From contig NW_025407911.1 in NCBI RefSeq assembly GCF_003324165.1, positions 1 to 20,835 of the forward strand: DNA of 20,835 bases, written 5' to 3'. This document shows, piece after piece, positions 15,422-20,835 of this stretch. Position 1 is the stretch's first letter; every line of letters begins with the position of its first letter. A model generated the notes under the pieces. That model had not been told where the DNA came from, did not search any database, and saw only the letters and a program-made list of their open reading frames with translations. This DNA is from Naegleria lovaniensis (lineage: Eukaryota > Heterolobosea > Eutetramitea > Acrasida > Naegleriidae). A program made the translations under genes and the position numbers.

Positions 15422-17521
15422 TTAATAATCATCCTCCCTAACCCATTTGACTAACTTTTTTTCCTGAGCCGAATAATACTTGATGAGTCTAATCTTTTTG
15501 CAATGATTGACAATTTGATTTTCGAGTTGAGTGGTGTTCATGGGCTGCCTTATATCAAAAACGTCGAGTTCTCTCAAAGAATTTGAGCGAATGATCATGT
15601 TACTGTCAAAAGCTCCATTCGATAAGTTCAATCTTTTCAAATGTTTGAAACTTTCAATGTCCTTCGTGAGCAATTTACACATCGAAGGTCCCATCATGGA
15701 TTTGTTTCCAGAAAGATCCAAAGTTCTCAAATTCGGAAAAAGAAAATGCCACGAGCAATAATGAAATAAATCATTATCGGCCAAGCTTAATTCACGCAAC
15801 GAAGAATAATACGGGGCAGTCAATTTCCCATTCTTGTGCATTTCCACAAACATGGATCTCAATTGAAAATACAATTCCTGAATGGTCTCTTGACTCAATT
15901 GACAATCAATCAGTTTGAATGACTTTAAATGATTGTTAAATGTGAAAAATGGCAACACCACAAAATGAATGTAATAATTCGCTTGATTCGAGCAATTTGA
16001 AAAAGTCACTGATTGTATGTATGGAATGTAGAAATAATTTCGAACTTGATAAAATTGAATTGAAAATCGATGTTTCGATCGCGTCGAGTCCTGTGGAGTG
16101 GTCACATCTGAACCATCTTGTTGTTCATTGTCTTCTAAAATGGATATTTCATTCGTGTTGTTGATAGGTTCTTCAATTTTCTTTCGAATTTGAATGGCAA
16201 TTTGTGAAGAACCAAGAGATTTCGATCTTCTTCGTTGTTGTTGTTGTTGATTACCATTATTATTCATCATTCCAATCATATTCATTGATTGTTGTTGTTG
16301 TTGTTGTTGATATTCATTACTAATTCTTTTCACACTTTTCACAACATGTCTTAAATGTTTTGGTAAATGTGAATGCAATGAAAGAGCATTGGGTTGCTGT
16401 CTGGAACCATTCCATACATTTGATTCTTCTGTAAAATCTCCCAATAGTAGTGTTGACGTCTGATTCGAATGATTGCCAAGTAAATGTTCAAATGAATTTG
16501 GACTTGCTGTGAGCATGCTTAAAAAATCATCGTCATAGGAAATTCTCAATCTTCGACAAGAAGAACGAGGTGACAACATGGCATTCATGAGAATTGAGGA
16601 AGAAGGTTGTTGTTGAAAGGATGATGAAGAATGTGTGAAAGATTGTGAATGTTCTTGTACTCGAAAAGAACTTGTTGAGCTCAATAATTGTGAATTGGAT
16701 GTTGGATGAATAGGATTGGATGAGTTGGCATGTGACGTGAAAATGCTACGATTCGTATTGGTTGTGTTCTGAGAGTAATGATGGTCATGTCCTGTTCGAT
16801 CATGACTCGGCGAATTCCAATCTTGTTGAGTATTCGTATTATTATGAGTATTCGTATTAATATTAGTATTGCTGTTATTCAAAAATATGGAATTATAACT
16901 CGCACTCGAATAATCTCTATAAAACGAATTATATAGAGCCAACATTTGATCAAATCCAATAAATTTCAAATGAGCATAAAAATCAAAAAGAAACAATCTC
17001 TGATTTCTTTCCTTTTCAAAAACTCCAAATAATTTTGACATGACATTATGTAATGAAAATGGAATGGATTTTGTGAGAGAGGCAGAAGAAGGTGAAATGG
17101 AACGTTTGTGGAGAGAGGCAGAAGAGGAGGATTTTTTTACAGGATGGAGAGTGGAAGAGGTATCATTGGAAGAAGATATGGTCGAATGGTTGGTAGCATT
17201 GGTGCTGGATGAGAAGACGGTGAAGGGTGAGGTAGTGTCACTTGTCAATTCTTTTAAATTAGACATGCTACTTGCTGTTTCTTCATAGAGTAACATTTTT
17301 TCATATAGATCACTGTAATGTGCTGTTTCAATTAATTTCTTCGAATAGAAAATAATTTCTGGGAATTTAATAAATGTTAAAATGTATAAAATAACATCAA
17401 ATGGTAATTTCTTAAAATCATCAAAATCTATATATTCGGAATATAATTTGTTGTAGACTGTAATCATGTTTTTTGTCGGAGCAACAAACATTCCATGATC
17501 GTAGTAATAGATGTGTTGCAT
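15422..17521 (-). CDS. F-box / leucine-rich-repeat protein
   Basis: The ORF is 699 residues without an intron. An F-box-like segment lies at about 38-77 (KLPFDVILYILTFIKFPEII, then a helix ending DLYEKMLL), the usual Skp1-binding element of SCF ubiquitin ligases. Residues about 85-500 are low complexity: Ser/Thr-, Asn- and Gln-rich with polyQ runs and a basic RRRSKSLGS patch. The C-terminal part, about 505-690, has leucine-rich-repeat units: SFKLIDCQLS, LRELSLADNDL, LRTLDLSGNK, LKRLNLSNGA and LRELDVFD. The likely role is substrate recognition for ubiquitination, inferred from the domain pair. The substrate is unknown. It converges on the kinase gene (122 nt between stops) and diverges from EPG5. 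ATG 17521 has an A-rich context. Confidence 0.75.
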   Translation of the reverse strand: MQHIYYYDHGMFVAPTKNMITVYNKLYSEYIDFDDFKKLPFDVILYILTFIKFPEIIFYSKKLIETAHYSDLYEKMLLYEETASSMSNLKELTSDTTSPFTVFSSSTNATNHSTISSSNDTSSTLHPVKKSSSSASLHKRSISPSSASLTKSIPFSLHNVMSKLFGVFEKERNQRLFLFDFYAHLKFIGFDQMLALYNSFYRDYSSASYNSIFLNNSNTNINTNTHNNTNTQQDWNSPSHDRTGHDHHYSQNTTNTNRSIFTSHANSSNPIHPTSNSQLLSSTSSFRVQEHSQSFTHSSSSFQQQPSSSILMNAMLSPRSSCRRLRISYDDDFLSMLTASPNSFEHLLGNHSNQTSTLLLGDFTEESNVWNGSRQQPNALSLHSHLPKHLRHVVKSVKRISNEYQQQQQQQSMNMIGMMNNNGNQQQQQRRRSKSLGSSQIAIQIRKKIEEPINNTNEISILEDNEQQDGSDVTTPQDSTRSKHRFSIQFYQVRNYFYIPYIQSVTFSNCSNQANYYIHFVVLPFFTFNNHLKSFKLIDCQLSQETIQELYFQLRSMFVEMHKNGKLTAPYYSSLRELSLADNDLFHYCSWHFLFPNLRTLDLSGNKSMMGPSMCKLLTKDIESFKHLKRLNLSNGAFDSNMIIRSNSLRELDVFDIRQPMNTTQLENQIVNHCKKIRLIKYYSAQEKKLVKWVREDDY
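16234..16309 (-). repeat. CAA-type trinucleotide runs encoding polyglutamine
   Basis: Two GTT/TTG runs on the plus strand (about 16234-16249 and 16289-16309) read as consecutive CAA codons on the coding minus strand. They give two polyQ tracts separated by an N/M-rich spacer in the F-box protein. Such tracts are prone to length change. Confidence 0.85.
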
Positions 17522-17835
17522 TTTTTTAATTGTTTGCGTGAGGCAGTTCTAATTTGGAAGGCAACAGCTGAAGAATGCCAAATGTCAAAAATGTCATTCT
17601 CAAAAGAGAACCTTTGAGGTCATGAGAACCAAGAGAACCAATTGAAAGTTAACCTTCAGAATTGTGGGCATCATCTTTTTGATTGCAATTAATATCTTGT
17701 TTGAGGTCTCATTCTTCGTCATCTTCCTTCACGTTTCTAATTCGAATTCAATTCAACAAATATAAATATTAATAATCATAAACAAAAATCTCATCATCAC
17801 GCAAGCGAAACAACAACGGGTGATGGCTTTGAAAA
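17522..17835. promoter_or_regulatory. Divergent F-box / EPG5 promoter region
   Basis: The 314 nt between the two ATGs have no supported gene. A TATAAATA at 17761-17768 lies 68-75 nt before the EPG5 ATG and could serve that side. Near-identical GAGAACC units repeat at about 17605-17640. The last bases hold the start of the EPG5 uORF. Confidence 0.55.
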
Positions 17836-17855
17836 ATGATGCAAGCCACACGTAA
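17823..17855 (+). other. Upstream ORF overlapping the EPG5 start codon
   Basis: A ten-codon ORF (MALKNDASHT, stop TAA) starts 13 nt before the EPG5 ATG at 17836 and runs through it in another frame. If its ATG is within the mRNA, ribosomes using it would bypass the main start. The sequence CGTAAGA at 17851-17857 is also donor-like, so an alternative spliced start cannot be excluded. Confidence 0.4.
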
Positions 17856-20835
17856 GAATTTTGAATCCGAAGAGTTATTGGATGATGAGCTTTCATCATC
17901 TTCCCACACAACCTCTTCCGAAATTCATTTCAATGAACCAAATTTGGATTCATCCTCGAATAGGATAATTACATCATCATTATTGGTGAATCATCATCAC
18001 AGTGATGATACTAACAATTTCAATAATAACATTGCAAATTCAAAGCATGGAGAGATCAATCAAATCATCAATGCTAATATTAATTTAAATCATTCCGTTT
18101 CATTCCGAATGGATCTACCATCCCACCATAACAGTAGTTCAAACCAAGAAGGAATTCAATTTGATGAAACGTCCAACACCAACAACACATTGAAACAACA
18201 AGCGTTGAAACAACAGGAAGCTTACGGAAAAGTAACTTCTGGTTCTTCGGATGAACCTACCAACAATAAGAAGAATCAACCATCATCATCACTTCAACAA
18301 CAACAACCTATTTATTGGATTCCCATGCATAAACCCTCGTTATTGGAAGAACCCAATCAACAACTCCAAAATATTATTAGTCCCTCTCTGGAAGATGATT
18401 CCTTCTTGATGATAGACGTCAATGAGAGAGGAGATTTATATACGAGTCAGACCTTTCTCGATTCGAATGGAGTGAGGCACGATGAAGAAATTCGTAAACA
18501 TCGGTTATATCCGAGTATGATTCCGAGTGGAGAGGGATTTGCTGGATCTCTCCCAAAGTACTCGGTCTGTTTGGATTTGGATCAAGTGGCTAAAGAGATG
18601 GGAAGTGATATTCAGGTGGATGTGAGCTCGTTTGTGAATGCTCCAAATTCGACAGCGACCACTCCAAATGTCATGGATTCAAGTAATAATATCAAGGATC
18701 AGAATCATGAGGTCAATGCAATGACCATGTATCCCTTGTTAATTTCAGCAGTAGATTCCGATTCCTTGTTTGGAAACGCCATTGGTAGTCAATTAGTGAA
18801 ACGGAGTGGAGGCGATGCTAGCAGCAGCGGTAGTAATTTAGGACAAGCTCTGGCAGCATCAGCGTCCACAACAACAACAACCATTATGGCCACTTCAGTT
18901 GATTTAATTCCATTATTACAGCCACAAATTGAATTAGGATATTTAAATAATTTATTATTGAATGAATCGGCGGTATTGGACAGGATGGGAAAAAGACAAA
19001 TTGAATTTCATCATGATTTTTATGTTTTGTGTTATGAATATTATAATTCGTTTTGCAAGGTGAAGAAACTGAAAGACTCACTCGCTCAATTAGTATCGGA
19101 ACAGAAAGGATTACAGAAGTCTCTATTTACATTCTCTACTAAAACTTTTCAGTCACCAACCTGTCAATGTGGTGATGGCTATCAATTGGTGGGATCTGTG
19201 ACGGCTCTCAATGCTACGCCCAACAAACATGTAATTGAAGCGTTACACAAAAATTTTGCACAAATCCGAAGATTGTACCATGACAATGTTGTGGAGGCAA
19301 ATTTATTGAACAAGTATGCGAACATTCGAATTAGTCATTATTTAGATGAACTTATTTCCAGCTCTAATTTATTTAATGTGCAAACACCCATTGTGCTGAC
19401 ATTGCAACACAATACGCGATCAGAACATGACAACGAAGTTGTTGAAAGATTGAAAACCTGCATTCAGATCTTGTTCTTTTTTGAGCAGGTTACACACGGT
19501 ATGGCATCCATTGTGACGCCTTTAGGATGCACAGAATTGGAGTTCTCACTCGACGAGACGATGAAAGAACTCAAGTCGTTTAGGAACGATATACGGAATT
19601 GGATTTCATGGTGTGTCACACAACTCATCAAAATTGCCACCATTGAAGACAATCGATTTATTATTTTTGAGATTGTGAAATGTGACATGTGGGTTCTTGG
19701 GCTGCATTTATGCTCCAATTTCCAATTCATTGATTCCGACAGCAGCGTTGATCAATTTCTTGCCTTTTTCTCACTCTTCCTAACCCCTACGTATATCAAA
19801 GAAAATGAACTCATTCTTACTGAGGATGATTATTTAAGCCTGTGGCAACAGCTACGATTATTTGAAAGTATGGATTATATATTATCAGGATGCACACAAC
19901 AATTTTTCAAGGAAAAACAATCTTCCTATTTCACATCCCTCTCGCGAGCATTCTCCTTCATTGATACTGTTCTCTATATTCTATACCAGGCCTTAATTAA
20001 TTTTAGCAAGTCACCTTCTCATTCCTCCTTTACTCGAATGCTCTCACAAAACATGGCGCGGCTTGTCCAGATGGCTTCTAATTCTATAAGTCAATTAGAA
20101 GGAGTGAGCACTGAAGACATTGAGTATTTATTTAACAGTTTTTATGTGAAGGTATGTGACAAGTGTATTTTACAAACATATTATGGACACCCTAAATTCA
20201 CGTTACGATTCTTGATCGAATTTTACTTCATGTATAGTGTTTTAAGGGACTTCTTTCTTCAACTTCAAACTTGTGGTCCTTCCTTTCCGAATTACCATAT
20301 GAAATAATTTCTGAAGCCTGTGCATGTTCCATATTTTGGATCATGTTTAGAGACGAGAAAACTGTAGATATGAACATTTCGTATGACGTTTTGCGCGATC
20401 TTGATTTGTGGACGCACAAGTTGAATGAAAACAAAACATTGAGAAACAACTTTATCACAATGTTCCAACAGAAAGAATGTGGATACTTGTTCCCAGTGTT
20501 GTCTCGTTTGGGTTGTTCTCATTCATTTGGTCTTGCTTCAATAATTGTTCATGAGTTATTCCTGATAGGATGTAAGTTATCCATTGTTGTATCATAACTG
20601 TGTACCAAGATTGTGAAATTTGTTTAAATTACGCCGCAATGACTAGTTATTAATGATACATCACGAGATACGTACTTTAGAGATGCTACAAAGAATATTG
20701 TTCTTATTTGTGAAGCTCATCCACGATTAGTGTCTCTTGTATTGGCACTTGTCACAAAATATTTAAAATTTGTAGATCGGTATTCCCTAACTATCTTCAA
20801 GCAGTTGCCATTAAAGAGCTGGAAGATTCACCAAA
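17836..20835 (+). CDS. EPG5: EPG5 autophagy tether, 5' part (runs off the window)
   Basis: EPG5 is a large Rab7 effector that tethers autophagosomes to late endosomes/lysosomes (human about 2579 residues). Exons are 17836-20151, 20247-20571 and 20647 to beyond 20835, giving about 943 residues here. Residues 1-150 are low complexity, rich in S/N/H/Q. A RLYP motif recalls the RLYPELP motifs of the human N-terminus. Matches to remembered human EPG5 run in order: FHHDFYVLCYEY with HEFYELLLNY; LKTCIQILFFFEQV with LKECISVLFMFTRRV; ILTEDDYLSLWQQ with LLLEEDLIALFQQ; LWSFLSELP with IWLFMSEMP; and IFKQLPLKSW with LFKELPLYLW. The apparent frame break near 20270 disappears once the first intron is removed, so this is not a pseudogene. 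The start is MM at 17836, preceded by an overlapping uORF. The 3' part is missing. Confidence 0.9.
20152..20246 (+). other. EPG5 intron 1 (95 nt)
   Basis: Donor AAG|GTATGT and acceptor TTTTAAG|GG, phase 0. It has no stop in the upstream frame, so ORF calling reads through it. After removal the segment from IEYLF to LWSFLSELP has the same spacing as remembered human EPG5, with no gap. Confidence 0.88.
20572..20646 (+). other. EPG5 intron 2 (75 nt)
   Basis: Donor T|GTAAGT and acceptor GACTAG|TT, phase 1. Splicing removes stops and joins HELFLIG to a downstream stretch that contains FRDATKNIVL and AHPRLVSLVLAL, which resembles the EPG5 segment before its LFKELPLYLW motif. Confidence 0.85.

Noticed and set aside
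16234-16309. Tandem GTT repeats as a CRISPR-like or satellite array
   Set aside because: They are codon-level polyQ runs in an open frame of a eukaryotic gene, with no repeat-spacer structure.
20270-20310. Frameshift mutation in EPG5
   Set aside because: Splicing at 20152-20246 accounts for the frame change and keeps family spacing, so no sequence error or decay is needed.

Overview
The window looks like nuclear DNA of a free-living protist, most probably a heterolobosean amoeba such as Naegleria; that is an inference. The sequence shows AT-leaning, densely packed genes, many of them intronless. The introns are short (65 to 145 nt) GT-AG introns with GTAAGT or GTATGT donors. Several proteins carry long tracts rich in Q, N, S or H, and all three standard stop codons are used as stops, so the nuclear code is standard and a ciliate is ruled out. 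The families present (PRP22/DHX8, PARN, NOL10/ENP2, EPG5) are eukaryote-specific. I see no tRNA or rRNA gene, CRISPR array, transposon or virus.

Layout, left to right. (1) 243-3848 (+): an intronless, full-length spliceosomal DEAH helicase PRP22/DHX8. (2) 3917-4406 (+): an unrecognised 114-residue protein in two exons. Its intron holds a perfect 15-bp inverted repeat, and its end overlaps the next gene tail to tail by 7 nt. (3) 4400-6892 (-): a Q/N/S-rich, probably nuclear protein of unknown family, with a likely stop-free 69-nt intron hidden in its open frame. (4) 6893-7651: a gap with one weak candidate small gene. (5) 7652-10187 (-): PARN deadenylase in four exons, with all five DEDDh residues present after splicing. 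(6) 10457-12512 (+): NOL10/ENP2, a ribosome-biogenesis WD40 protein in two exons, divergent from PARN. (7) 12513-13346: the longest gap. (8) 13347-15299 (+): a MAP2K/STE-type kinase with unusual catalytic and activation loops. (9) 15422-17521 (-): an F-box/leucine-rich-repeat protein. (10) 17836 to the window end (+): the 5' part of EPG5, a Rab7-effector autophagy tether, in at least three exons.

The genes do not form an operon or a pathway cluster. Four relate loosely to RNA processing or signalling: mRNA release from the spliceosome, poly(A) removal, small-subunit rRNA processing, and a kinase. The pairs PARN/NOL10 and F-box/EPG5 diverge from short shared promoters of about 270 and 315 nt. 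No obvious new multi-gene system is present. The most unusual items are the hairpin-bearing intron, the HSD kinase without the usual activation-loop Ser/Thr pair, the hidden in-frame intron and the start-proximal uORFs. Homology statements come from remembered family motifs and were not checked by any search.
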